Below are positions 45,801 through 57,527 of a stretch of DNA of 64,000 bases, in pieces. A model generated the notes under the pieces. It ran no database searches and was not told where the DNA came from. It saw only the letters and a program-made list of their open reading frames with translations. A program made the position numbers and the translations under genes. The first letter of the stretch is position 1; every line of letters starts with the position of its first letter. The DNA is from Paracyclopina nana (Eukaryota; Arthropoda; Copepoda; Cyclopoida; Cyclopettidae), in NCBI GenBank assembly GCA_019096065.1, contig JAGUCH010000002.1:9250501-9314500 (forward strand), read 5' to 3'.

Positions 45801-48499
45801 GGACTGGATGTGCGCGCATTTGCAGCTTTTAGTGCAGGATTGATTTCAGCCAAGTCACGATTATTGACCCCCGTGAGAGAGCTTTACTTTCTACGTAGTG
45901 CTCATACACTATATGTATGCCAAGAGAACCATTAGGCGAAGGCTGTATTCAATTTTTTCGCCATTACCTTTAATGGTCGACTAAATTACTAGATTGATCT
46001 CTTGGCAGTATCTTAGTAGCCTTGCTTTCCTTTTTTGATCGCTGCCATGGCATTATGCTCAGTTTTGCTGACGCGGCCGTTTTCCAAAGTGGCCTTTTTG
46101 AATGATGTAGTGCCTCATTACTGCTACTATACCCATTAGCCCCATGTGCTGCTGCAAAACAAAGCCTAACGGCATCCACCAGCTTTTAGCATAGTGTGTG
46201 GCACAACATCGAGTGAGCTGGGAATTTTGTGCTTTGTCATTGGTTTTTTTACCATTGCCATCAAAATAATGTATGCGACACTTACTCTCAAACAGCAGCA
46301 GCACATCTTCATTATTGCTCTGAACAATGTTAGCTATAAGCAGAACTTTCTTCCTTCTCTACCCATAAAGTTGGCTCGTCTCATTGTAGTAGAAGATTCC
46401 TTTCAGCCAAATTGGGTTCCATCAAAAACAAACACTCCAACACCAGTCATGACAGCAGCTCTTCTCTTCTAGATGATGATGGCAAAAGCATCAGCTGCTG
46501 TAATCAAAATTGGTAGCAAAAACTGATTATCCTAGAGTTTTTGCCACTTCTACTCTGCTGCTGTTGCTGGAGCTTTCCGTCGCCCTTTGATGTCTGGTCA
46601 AGGATTATTATTACAATGTGGCAGAGAGGGAAGTGGGCTCTGGCAGACTTTCATTTATCAACCACTACTACTGGCTGGGGCTGCTACAACTTATATGTAG
46701 CTGTAGCAGTTTTTGTGCTCAAAAAGATTGATTGACTAACTTTCCCTTTACAATCAATCCCTCTGCTTTTGACATGCATTTCTAGAATAAAAAGCTGCTG
46801 GTGTACGCGGCTCTGGCTGCATGCGAAGAGAAATATGAATTTTTCAAATGGCTCTCGCGCCCCGCCCAACGCAAAGCTCTTGCAAATGGATACAAATTTT
46901 GGAAGCTGGAAAGCGATGATGCTGGCTTTTCGTAGTATATGCTACTCCAGAGCAGGGTAGCAGTTTGTTATCATTAGGGCCACGATGAGCTGAACATTAG
47001 TCGGAAATCTTCTGCATTGGAAAGACCTGCAGACATCCTCCACGACCGCCTGATTGTAGAAATCCTGTGCTAACTTTGAAAACCGAAAGTTGCACCAACA
47101 TGCATCGATCAATGCCATATTCGAGTAATCTGACAGCAGCGAGAATATGAACTGGAAAAGAAAGTAGATATACTGAGTAAACATTGCGGTTGCCTCTGAA
47201 GGAAGATTTATGGATATTCATTTGCAGGCAGGACCCTAGCTGGCTTGCCGCCTTTGAAGTCAGCCTAAGTAGCATTTGTCTTGCTCAATGTTTTGTCAGC
47301 AGCTGCTGGCCACAAAGGTTTTGTGGTGGTTCTATATAGCTATTGCTGCTTTTGGGAAAAAGATGGTATGGATTTCCCACGACAGTTACACTACATAACT
47401 ACAACTGCTGCTGCTGCTGTTGCTTCTTGGGAGTTGGCATGCTTTTTAAATTTTGCCTAACCATGCAAATGCCGTCTCGCATGCGAGCAATTACGAGCAT
47501 ATTCCACACATAAACCTGCTGCTGCTCCTACAGCTTTTCATGCTCTACTTCTTGGAAAAGCCCGAAAAATTGCAGCTATTACTCTTCTCCGAGCGGTGTT
47601 TTAGCACATTTGCAAAACTCATTAAAATTGGGCTATAGCCGAGAGCCGCGCCGCCGCTCTCTTTCCATGCTTTTTATGCATTAGTTACTATAATGAACTT
47701 CTGCTGCATAGTACGAGAAAGCACTACTTTATGGTTATAGCGAGAACTTGCATTTCAGGCTGTTAGTTGAAATTACGTACGGACGCGCGATATCGGTTCC
47801 TGTATAGGCTTACTCGTACCAAACCTTTATGAGTAGCTAGCCTTTTTCGGACTTTTTAGTAACTCAGCAATCAACAGGTTCAGGAAATTTCTCCTCCTGC
47901 AACAGCGGCGAAAAAGCAAGCTTTCCTCAGTGTAATTTCTCAACATTTGTTGTGCTAGTGACAGAGTATCGATCGGCATGGTGTGTGTCTGTTCTATCTA
48001 CGAACTCGAAAAACCTCCTCAGTACCTAATCCTTCATAAGTACCATTGAGTTTTTTTAGCTCGTAGTTTTTTTGGTTTTTTTGACGCAATAAAAGGACCA
48101 TCAAGAAATTAACAAAGAACCTACAACAAAACTCGTCTGAAAAATGTTACTTTCTAAATGCTGTATAAAAACGCAACGCATACTAAATACCACACACAAC
48201 AAAACTTTTAATTCCTAATTACATACCATATCCGATCAAATTCAGGTACATTTGATCATTTGAAAACTGAAGTTTACTCTGTTAAGAAAAAAATTATGCC
48301 ATAATTTTGGCTACAAGTCGTAGATGAACTGGGCCTAGTCTTGCAATTTGTTTTTTTAAAGTTCTCTCAAAATTTTGGCCTCCGGGACAGCCTCTGAAGA
48401 TGGAATATTTTTTTTGGAAATTGACCATGCTGAGGCTATTATTATCTTCATTGGCCTTTGTGGCCTTGAAAGGTCCCAATCCACCACCCTTGAAATAGC

Positions 48500-49195
48500 T
48501 CTTAAGAGTTAATGCAGGAGCCAGGTGGCAAATTCATGGTAAGCCAAAATTCTAGAATGAAATGACACCTATCCCAATAGTACCCCCATATAGTGGGATG
48601 ATTAAGTTATTATGCAACATGGGCTTAGAAATGCTCCTGGGCTGAGCTAGAGGCCAATTTTTGGACCTAGGTGGAAAATTGGCGATTTTTTGGCCCTTTT
48701 TAGAAAGCATTAAAAATTCAATTGCTCCAGCTAGGCAAGGCTGATCAAAAAAATTTTTTTACCACTTGACTATTGGGTTATGAGGAGTGTTTTGACAGCA
48801 AATTATTTTCACTAAGCTTATTGGTTTGTCAGCTGAAAGAGAAAACGCTCAAAACTGTTTTTATTAAGAAAACTTTTTTGCGGTCGATGGTTTTGGCATA
48901 AATCTTTGGCTCTCTGGAAAGCTCTGATCAAGCCACACGTTATGGCAGGTAGCCTAGGTTGAACTGACCCCATAGCCGCTGAGCTATTCAAGCTTGAATG
49001 TGGAAAAAATGGGCATTTTTCTTTTCTGGTGCATTTATGGACATTTTTACTTCATAAAATATTTTTTTTCATAAAATAAGAATTACTTAAATTGAAAAAG
49101 GGAACAAAAAATATTTATGGTGTTTTGGATTTCTATCACTTAAATACATTGTGCAAGGCTTGGTACACCTAGCAATAAGAATAGAATAAGTTGAA
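48500..49195 (+). repeat. Left arm of a near-perfect palindrome
   Basis: About 690 bp, almost identical in reverse complement to 50390-51084. Few mismatches are visible, for example GGGATGATT here against GGAATGATT in the other arm. The arm is non-coding. Confidence 0.88.
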
Positions 49196-50389
49196 AAGAG
49201 AGTGCTTTAAAAGTGGTCCCAATAGCTCTATTTTTTGAAAAGACATAACCCAGGCATCCAATTTTATTTGGTGCCAGTTCCTGGTACTGCCACAGATACC
49301 TGGCTGGTGCTACAAAACGCATACCTCGCACTACTCGCAAAATGCATTGCACCTGGAGCCAGTATCATGGCATACAATTGCATTTTGTGGCACCAAGTAC
49401 AATCTGCCTTGACAGTATTTTCAGGGATGATCTGTTGCAGTTGTTCCATATATGATGCATTCTGGTAGTACCAGGTAAGATTCCACATTGGATCATTGAT
49501 GCACAAGTTAGATCACAAAGGGAACTTATAGCCTTGGACCAACAACGTATTGTATGTGGATAGACTATAATGAACTAGACTTGGATCGACAAAATTAATC
49601 ATCCTTGGATCACCTACAAGAGCAAGGTCTTTGATAAACCAGAACTGACTACATTAACAAGCTCTTCCAAAGAGAAGGCTAAGAAAGCTAACTTAACCTG
49701 GCCACCCAAGCCAACTTTGAAAGTCTTGCTCTGTCACCCAAGCCCAGCTGGGAATGTCCTGGCCACCCAACCTTTGTAGATAGGATTCCCCAGTAGTATC
49801 AAGTACATTTTCACAGTAGATCCAAGGAAAATGAGTTTTTCTGCTAGTCTATCAATTTACAGTTTCTTTTAGTAGACCCAGGTCCTTCTCAGTCATAGCA
49901 GTTCATACAAGTATTGTCCCATCTTATCAATCCAAGGACTGTGTGCCAATCAAGAGACTTTCTGTTGCAGTCCATCCAGGGACAGTATGTTCTACCCAAT
50001 CTAAGTACAGCCACAAGACAAATGTGAGTTAGCTCAAAAGGTTAGCCCAAGTTTATAGAAGGGACAGTCTATTTAACTAAAAATGAATAACAATTGTCTC
50101 CAAATTCAATAGCTTTGCTATGTTTTTTGGCTTCCTTACTTCATTTGAATAGATTTGATAGTCATCAACATTGATTTTTGAATTGAAAAAATCTAAAACT
50201 GACACAAATGCATGACACAAAGTGGACATTAATGAAAGAATTGAGCTCAAAAGTCTAGATCATCAAGGTTGATGGAAGATGCCATAGATTATTCTAACCA
50301 TGGAAATACATCCAACAAAATTAGAAGTGGGTCAACAAAAATGGTGGCCTCTGGGGCCATTTTGAGACTAATTTTTCAAATTCTTTCTG

Positions 50390-51084
50390 TTTAACTTATT
50401 CTATTCCTATTGCTAGGTGTACCAAGCCTTGCACAATGTATTTAAGTGATAGAAATCCAAAACACCATAAATATTTTTTGTTCCCTTTTTCAATTTAAGT
50501 AATTCTTATTTTATGAAAAAAATATTTTATGAAGTAAAAATGTCCATAAATGCACCAGAAAAGAAAAATGCCCATTTTTTCCACATTCAAGCTTGAATAG
50601 CTCAGCGGCTATGGGGTCAGTTCAACCTAGGCTACCTGCCATAACGTGTGGCTTGATCAGAGCTTTCCAGAGAGCCAAAGATTTATGCCAAAACCATCGA
50701 CCGCAAAAAAGTTTTCTTAATAAAAACAGTTTTGAGCGTTTTCTCTTTCAGCTGACAAACCAATAAGCCTAGTGAAAATAATTTGCTGTCAAAACACTCC
50801 TCATAACCCAATAGTCAAGTGGTAAAAAAATTTTTTTGATCAGCCTTGCCTAGCTGGAGCAATTGAATTTTTAATGCTTTCTAAAAAGGGCCAAAAAATC
50901 GCCAATTTTCCACCTAGGTCCAAAAATTGGCCTCTAGCTCAGCCCAGGAGCATTTCTAAGCCCATGTTGCATAATAACTTAATCATTCCACTATATGGGG
51001 GTACTATTGGGATAGGTGTCATTTCATTCTAGAATTTTGGCTTACCATGAATTTGCCACCTGGCTCCTGCATAGACTCTTAATA
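50390..51084 (-). repeat. Right arm of the palindrome
   Basis: Reverse complement of 48500-49195, from GGTACACCTAGCAATA near the inner end to AGAGTCTATGCAGGAGCCAG at the outer end. The 1.2-kb spacer (49196-50389) is single-copy in this window and contains no gene I can recognise. Confidence 0.88.
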
Positions 51085-51156
51085 GATTTTTTCAGTATGA
51101 TGACGTCAAGCAGGAGTGGGGTTGTTATGATTTCGGGCTATTTTGTAGTGTGCAGC

Positions 51157-51196
51157 AGAGACTTAGATTATAATTATTATAGTAATCTAAGTCTCT
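51157..51196. repeat. Perfect short hairpin next to the element end
   Basis: AGAGACTTAGATTA (51157-51170) is perfectly complementary to 51183-51196 with a 12-nt AT-rich loop. It lies between the palindrome arm and the iterated end units. Confidence 0.7.
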
Positions 51197-52654
51197 GGTG
51201 TGCAGTATTTAGGCGCGTGCGATATTTAGTTGTGCGCGGTATTGGAAGTGTGCGTCGCGTTGCGTTTGTGTGCGGTATTTAGTACGTATGTACGCTGAAG
51301 GTATCACTTTCGAAAATTGCAGTTACCTCAGAATTTTCAACAATGATAAATACAGCCATTTTTTACATTGAATTGGCAATTTGAAAGAAGTGAAGAAGGG
51401 AGATGTGAAGGTTGAATATCGATTTTCGATTTTCGAATCGGAATCTCGGTCACAACATAGTTACATTGCTGAATGGTGAATGGCTGAATGCTGATTTGTG
51501 TTAATCTTGATATGAATCAAAAGCTGTTCGAAAAAGCCGCGCTTTCTAGGCTTACATGCCTTTATCGTGCCATCTTGATAACTCTGCGCTGCGCTGCGAG
51601 AGTTTGTTTACCAACAAACGAATCAAGAATTATCGTGTTTGTGTGTTAAAACGTAGAATGGCAATTTGCTAAAGCGTCGATTGGATGGACAAGAAGAAAA
51701 CCTCGGAATTCGCTTCTATGGATGGAAATTCAACTCGATTAACCGACATTCGAAATCTGCGAGAATCATCATCATCCCAGGTTACCGCCACTCAAGGAAT
51801 GAGACTCTGCATAATAAGGTAAGTCCATTTTCAGTTATTAAATCGAGCGTGGAGAATTCCGTCGTGGAAGAAGTATCTTGCGGGTAGAAATGTTCTCTGG
51901 TTTTTCTCCGCGAGAAATGTAACTTGAGAGGCATCTTTCTGCGGAGGGAAAAAAGCTTTAAACAAAGGAGTTGATGCATCTTTGCGGCATGACAGCGGCA
52001 AGCGTTTCGGAACCAGAGAAACGTTTTCAACTTATTGTAGTTTTTCAAGCAGCCCAGTCCAACAACAGCCAGCTATTTTTCCAAAGGGTTGGCAGTAGCT
52101 GTGCGATGACGATGGCTCCTTCTTTCCACCAGCATTCGCTCCCTGAATAAATGTGATCATGGCAAAGCATTTTACGATGCATAGGGGGTTTGAACACGCC
52201 TCGAATATCTGGTTCTTAGCAACAGTCATGCAGGAGCGGGGGACTGGTGAGAGAACCATTAAAAGTATATTTATTATTCGCCCTCCTGCTCTCCTACTCG
52301 CACGTACGCCTGGCTCTGTTTCTGGTTGGATCAATCCTCCTGATGTCCTCTCGCCTCGGGATCGATGGTCACCATCTTGTTTGCTCATCTCTTGACCAAA
52401 TGTTGGAGAAATCCGAAAGCAATTAGATATGTGAGCTCTAGGCATGGTGGGGGAGTTGAGCTCCTACTGCGTAGGAGTTGGAAGTATTTAATTTTCCGCC
52501 AGAAACAGAGAATGCCAAGAAAAGTTTAGCAACGTGCGTTCTCGGCATAACTAATGTTTCAACTTTTCCAAGACATCAGCAGCCATTTCTGTTGTTCTCT
52601 TCCTAATTGGTGTGCGCGCGCGCGTGTGTGTGTATGCAGTCGCTTCTTATAGTG

Positions 52655-52687
52655 TATATAGAGAGGCTGCAAAGCCTCCATTCAGTT
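52655..52687 (+). promoter_or_regulatory. TATA box plus initiator
   Basis: TATATA at 52655-52660 is followed by TCAGTT at 52682-52687; the initiator A at 52684 is 29 bp from the first T of the TATA box, the canonical spacing. TCAGTY is the arthropod initiator consensus. A candidate ATG follows at 52733. Confidence 0.55.
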
Positions 52688-52732
52688 CAATCATCCATCA
52701 TTTTAGAAAGCAAGGCAGCGGCAAAAGTTTCC

Positions 52733-53242
52733 ATGATGGAAAAGGGTAAGGCCAAACTTTCTCTTCTTCTCCCTCTCTCCACTCTCTTTTCGTCTCTAAC
52801 AAGTTGGCTGTAAAATTGAGATTTTGCTCGCAGCAGTCAAGCAATCAGTCACCATTATTGCAACCAGCTGCTTTCTCTTCCACACCTGTGAATAGTGAGG
52901 CTAAATTCGCTTTTCATCGACCTCCATTGTCAGAGCCGATGCCCTCATGGTCAGCTTCCATTGTGCACTCCTCCTTTTCTTTGAGGCCAGATTGTTGTTG
53001 TTCAAGAAGATATGTCGCTAGCAATAAATTCTCTTCCTGGCTACTTTTTCCCTGCAAACTTTTTGTGGCGAATCACCAGTCAGCTGAAATACTACCAGTA
53101 CTACAGATGGAAGATGTTCGCTCCAGTTTATGCACCTCCTCATCGTTCTGGTAGCAGTCAAGCCACCGAGACCCCTTTGGCCCTTTTCTGTATAAATCTC
53201 TGTTCAAACAACAAACTAGACAGCAAACTTTTCTGTCTATAA
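52733..53242 (+). CDS. Candidate small secreted protein downstream of the TATA promoter
   Basis: A model with exons 52733-52745, 52834-52887 and 53010-53242 joins in phase and gives 99 residues. The first two exons would encode a signal peptide (VKQSVTIIATSCFLFHT) and the third a Tyr/Trp/Pro-rich part (LKYYQYYRWKMFAPVYAPP). The first donor (GTAAGG) and second acceptor (CTCGCAG) are good; the third acceptor (CAAGAAG) is weaker, and another acceptor at 52990 would shift the frame. No family recognised. Confidence 0.35.
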
Positions 53243-54542
53243 CTATTGGCAAATACAAATATCGAAAGAGTACATCTTTATTCCCAAACCTTGACTAATG
53301 TTTTTGGGTTATACTTTAACTTTTATTGTGAACTGCTGCATTTTAGCTAGGTTACCTGAGCAAGCATTTTTCTAGGCTTATATGGTGCATTTCTATTAAG
53401 CAGCGCATTTTGCATTGCCCCATAAAGTCGATGAGCAGCTCCCTTATGCAAACATAAAGTTGAAGTTTTTTATTAGTCTGCTACTATGTCCGATAAAGCC
53501 ACATTTATTAATGTGGCCCTGTATAGTAATTGCCGACTTTTATACGAGAGTACATTAGTTGTGAATAGCTTGATGGTCAGATGGCGACGTAAATGACAAT
53601 TATTGCCAAATTAACAACTATGATCTGTTTTCTAGTCCATAAATACAAAAAGTCGTCTAGTGGCTTGTACTCCTTTTTTCATTAACTTTGGGCGCTTTAA
53701 AATTCATTTGCTGTTGCCTTCTTTGGTCATTAGTTGAAAGTTGTAAAGTTGCGCTTGGCAAAGTTAGTTGATGTGCGAGCCTTTTTTCCGACAGAGGATC
53801 CTTGTTGTTGGCGCTTTCATTTCATTAGTTTTCCGGCTAATTGGGCATGACTGAATCCTTTTCCTGCTCAGCTTTGCAGGGAGCCAATTAAAAAGCAATG
53901 ATGACCGAGGCCTTCTTGCTACATTCACACTCTGAGCTCCCACTAGATTTATTATCAAGTTTGTAGCCTAGCTAGTAGGAGAGGAAGAAGCAGCAGTAGC
54001 TCCCAAGAGAATTCCCCGGGCAAATGAGATTGGTAGAAGAGAGCATTACCTCACATGCACCATGTGACATTTTCGCCCAAATTAATAATGGTCCGTTGCT
54101 GTAAGTATGAACACACATGGGACATAATATACCACCGGGGGTCCCTTAATAATGCTGCAGACTAGAAAGCCTAGCAACCCATGATTATCATATGAGCAGC
54201 TTTCTCTTTTTCCATTTCTGAACAAAAAGGTGCTCACGTAAGGCCAATCGAAACCTTCATTTCCCCGGGGGGCCATTCACTAGCTAGCCAGTCAGCCACA
54301 AATGTGTTGGAGAGAGAGAAAATGAACTAGAATTTCCCAATTCTTTATTCTCACACTCACACGCGTCTGTCCATATAGTAGTAGTCGTCGTAAATATGCA
54401 GATTGACCAGAGACATACATATAGGAAAATACGATGATGATTTGCATTTGTTTTTAAAGAAAGCTTCTGTCGGTTTGGTTAAAGCAATTCGATCACATTG
54501 AGAAAAAGCATATATATGTGTGTGTAATAATATGAAAAACAC

Positions 54543-57527
54543 TTAGTTCTGAGGGTGCTGCTGCTGTTGCTGCTGCTGTTGTTGCGGCGAAACAGTTGTG
54601 GCGAGCAGCAGCAACTTTTGCTCAAGTTTCTCCTCCACAATTCGCAAATGTTTACTGATGTAGGCCTCATTTGGGGCCAGATTGGCCACTCGCTCCAAGC
54701 ACTCGCGAGCGTTGCTGAGGTCGCCGGCCTCCACCATGATGACACACAAGTTGTGATGAGCTTGCACGTTGTTGGCCTCAATTTGTAGGATGAGCCTGTA
54801 GCACCTCTCTGCGGCCTTCAAGTCGCCTCGGTGGTTCACGTAGAGGTCACCGAGCAGGATGAGGCCTTTCACGTGCTCCGGATAGTAGTGGAGTAATTGG
54901 CGCAAAAACGGCTCGGCCTCCAGAGGTCGATCACTCTCGCTCAGGAGCAGAGCCAGATTGAAGAGGGCAGATCGAAAGTCGGGCTTCGCCTCCACAGCCT
55001 TTCGAAACCACTGCTCAGCACCAGCCTGATCTTTGGCGTCCATGGCCAGCATGCCCAGGTTGAAGAACACCCTCTCGTTGCTCTTGCCTTTGCGCACTAT
55101 GCGCAGCAACCGTTCTCGCGCCACGTGATTGAGGTGCGATGACCCGGATTCTTGTATCAATATGGCCGAATTGAGCAAAGCTTGATAGTGGTCGGGGTCG
55201 TACTCGAGAGCCTTGTTCAAATACGCCATCGCCTCGTTATGTTGGCCCTGACTCAGGAGAACCACTCCCATGTTGTACAGAAGGTCCGGGTTGTCGTTTT
55301 CGAACCCGAGGGCCTTCTCGTACACCTCCCTGGCCTCCTGGGTCCGATTGAGCCGCAGGAGGATGTCGCCTCGGTTGATGTAGGCCTGCGTGTAGTCTGA
55401 CCGCATGGAGATGGCCTGCCTGTACAGCAGGTCGGCCTCCTCCAGCCGCGACCCATTCTTCGCAATCAAGGTGGCCAGGTTTAGGAACACGTTGAGGTGG
55501 TTGGGCGCGACGCGGGCCTGGTACGACTCCCCTGGCCTCGATTTGGGCAGCAAGGCCTTCGCCCTCAGATATGCTTCCTCTGCCTCCCTGAACTCCTTGA
55601 GGTGATTGTAAATTCGCCCCACGTTGATGTGGCCTCCAATATCGTCGGGCTGGACTTGAATCGCCTTTTGGAAGTAGAGCAGAGCCGTCTGGTAGTCGGC
55701 CTTTGACTCCAGCGCATGGCCCACGTTGTTAAGCAACTTGGCATTCGACCTCGTAACTTTGAGGCCGGACGTGAAAATGGAAAGCTCGTTTTGCCAGTCT
55801 CCATTGCGCACTATTGTCCTCAGAGCAAATAGCGTGCACAAGACCCCGAGGCCGAGGTTGGAGGCTTTTCTGCAGGGCAGCCTTTGCCAGCCAAGTGCGA
55901 CGAGAAGACAGAAGCCCATCGAGGGGAGGTAGAGGACGCGCTCGGCCACCACGAAGCCGACGGGGAAGAACAGGTTGGAAGCTGGCAAAAAGGGCAGCAC
56001 CATCATGGCAAGGGCCATGCAGCATGCCGCCGACACTTTATGGAGGTTGGCAGTGACAGCATGTCTGGCCAAAATGGCGAGACCTCCAATCATGGCCGCA
56101 GTGGCCAAGTTGCGAGCGTCGAGCACGGACGTGACAAGTGGTACCGTGTTCATTGTCCAATCACAGATAAGATCACAAGGAGCCAGCAAAAGCCACCAGT
56201 TGAGACTGGCCAGGTAAAAAAAGGTCAATTGCTTGGTGGGGGCCGCCGAGGCTGCGGCCGGATTGTCGAACCTCGTGAACACGGGCAAGGTGGCGCCCAT
56301 CAGCCTCAACCGGAGGAGCAACAACCCTAGGCAAGCTGTCGTGAGGACTGCGACCCTTTGCAGCGCGTGGCGCAACCAGTCTCTGCGATTCAGGGCGGAC
56401 GCCCACAGGTTCCCCAGGCTCATCTTGTGAGTGGAGCAGACTTCGAAGACGATGCACACGGCGAACACTGTGATGCCCTGCTCCTTGCACAGCATGGCCA
56501 CCGTGGCCGCTGCCACAGTTGCTGCCAAGTAATGCCAATTGTTTCTCCTCGGAAATGTCTTTTTGGCAGCCTTGGAGTAGGCCAGGATGGCGGCCAAGTA
56601 GGCTAGGGAGGCCAGGAGTTCAGCCCTGCCAACCACGCCTGTGACGGCCTCAGTGTGGATCTGGAAGTGGTCGAATTCAATTAGCGATAATGGCTTTAAG
56701 TGGGCTGCACTTGACAGGCTGTGCGCGCGCGCGTGGAGCCTTGTCCGAAAAATGTTTTCATCAACTCTCTGGCTACAGCGAGCATTTTGTAATGCTGCTC
56801 ATGCTACAAAACGCTGTTTTTGATGTTGTTGTGCATTGTGTCACATTTCCCTAGCTCTCTGCATCATATCGCATGAATGGAAGTGAAAGGGGAGATCGCC
56901 ACAAACATCTTCACTGTGAATGCCGTTCCATTAGCAGAAGTGAGAAAAGAATAATAGCGGATCACTTACGGGATGCAGGCCAAACAAAATAGAGGCCACG
57001 AGGCTGGTGGGCGCGTGGCCCGTGATGAGTCTGCACACTTTGAAGAAGACCACGGTGACAAGACCATGGAGGAGGACGTTGACCAGGTGGTAGCTCACGG
57101 GCTCGGTCTCGCTGAGCAAGTAGTTGAGGCGGAAGGAGAGCACGGTGAGCGGCCTGTAGCTCTTGTGGCTCTGCTCCTTGCTCATCGGGGTGCCCCAGAA
57201 GTCGTTCTGGAACACGTTTTTGAGCGGCACATGCGGCCGCAAGTCTCTGTTTTCCACGATGGCCGTGATGTCATCAAAGACGAACTCGCAGCCCAGGCTG
57301 TTCCAGTAGACGGACACGCAGAGCATGAACAGCCCCGAGTACACCAAGTCCCTTCGCCGATCGAGCACCGATGACCTCTTACTCTTGACCGACGAGGCCG
57401 CGGAGTCCACTGACGATCTGGACGAGGGCCGACTGCCATTGCTGCTGCTGCCCTCGTCGACGATGTGGTACTTGTGAATGGTGTTATTGTTGTGGTTGGC
57501 CCTCCTGTTGTTGGCATGGTGCCCCAT
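54543..57527 (-). CDS. TMTC3: Transmembrane O-mannosyltransferase TMTC3
   Basis: TMTC1-4 are ER membrane enzymes that O-mannosylate cadherins. Exons 56970-57527 and 54543-56660 give 891 residues (human TMTC3 about 914). The start at 57527 precedes a 70-residue Asn/Ser-rich cytosolic extension not typical of the family. Then come [36 protein letters not shown] and [17 protein letters not shown], with the luminal acidic FDD motif of GT-C enzymes, and multiple membrane segments (about 60-420). The C-terminal half holds about ten TPR repeats (such as [20 protein letters not shown]). The tail ends in a polyglutamine run encoded by [18 protein letters not shown] and the [11 protein letters not shown] motif favour TMTC3 over the other members. 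Confidence 0.94.
56661..56969 (-). other. TMTC3 intron
   Basis: A 309-bp intron with donor GTAAGT and acceptor TTCCAG. It contains a CG/TG-rich run near 56723-56733 and nothing else I can assign. Confidence 0.7.

Larger units (their letters stand above)
48150..51290. mobile_element. Composite element: iterated-unit ends around a large foldback
   Basis: At the left (about 48165-48200) stands ACGCAACGCATACTAAATAC, and at the right (about 51200-51285) its reverse-complement relatives occur three to four times, ending GTGTGCGGTATTTAGT. These are the same units, with the same adjoining ACGCAACGC word, as the ends of the dynein-intron element. Between them lies the 2.6-kb palindrome. No transposase frame is visible, so it is non-autonomous or a nested insertion. 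Confidence 0.65.
42858..54542. other. Gene-poor region of 11.7 kb
   Basis: Besides the palindrome and terminal repeats (48150-51290) and a possible small gene (52655-53242), I see no coding gene. 42.9-48.1 kb holds many short CAG/CTG runs (for example 44960-44976, 45661-45677, 46555-46568, 47406-47426, 47518-47528), a GA run (44808-44823) and a TG/CG run at 52609-52633. It could hold regulatory sequence for flanking genes or unannotated long RNAs; nothing in the sequence proves either. Confidence 0.4.

Noticed and set aside
48500..51084. CRISPR-like or prokaryotic repeat array
   Set aside because: The repeats are two long inverted arms, not short direct repeats with spacers, and the genes around are eukaryotic with introns.
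55884..56330. 148-residue plus-strand frame across TMTC3
   Set aside because: Antisense shadow of the GC-rich TMTC3 exon; composition follows the reverse complement of its codons.
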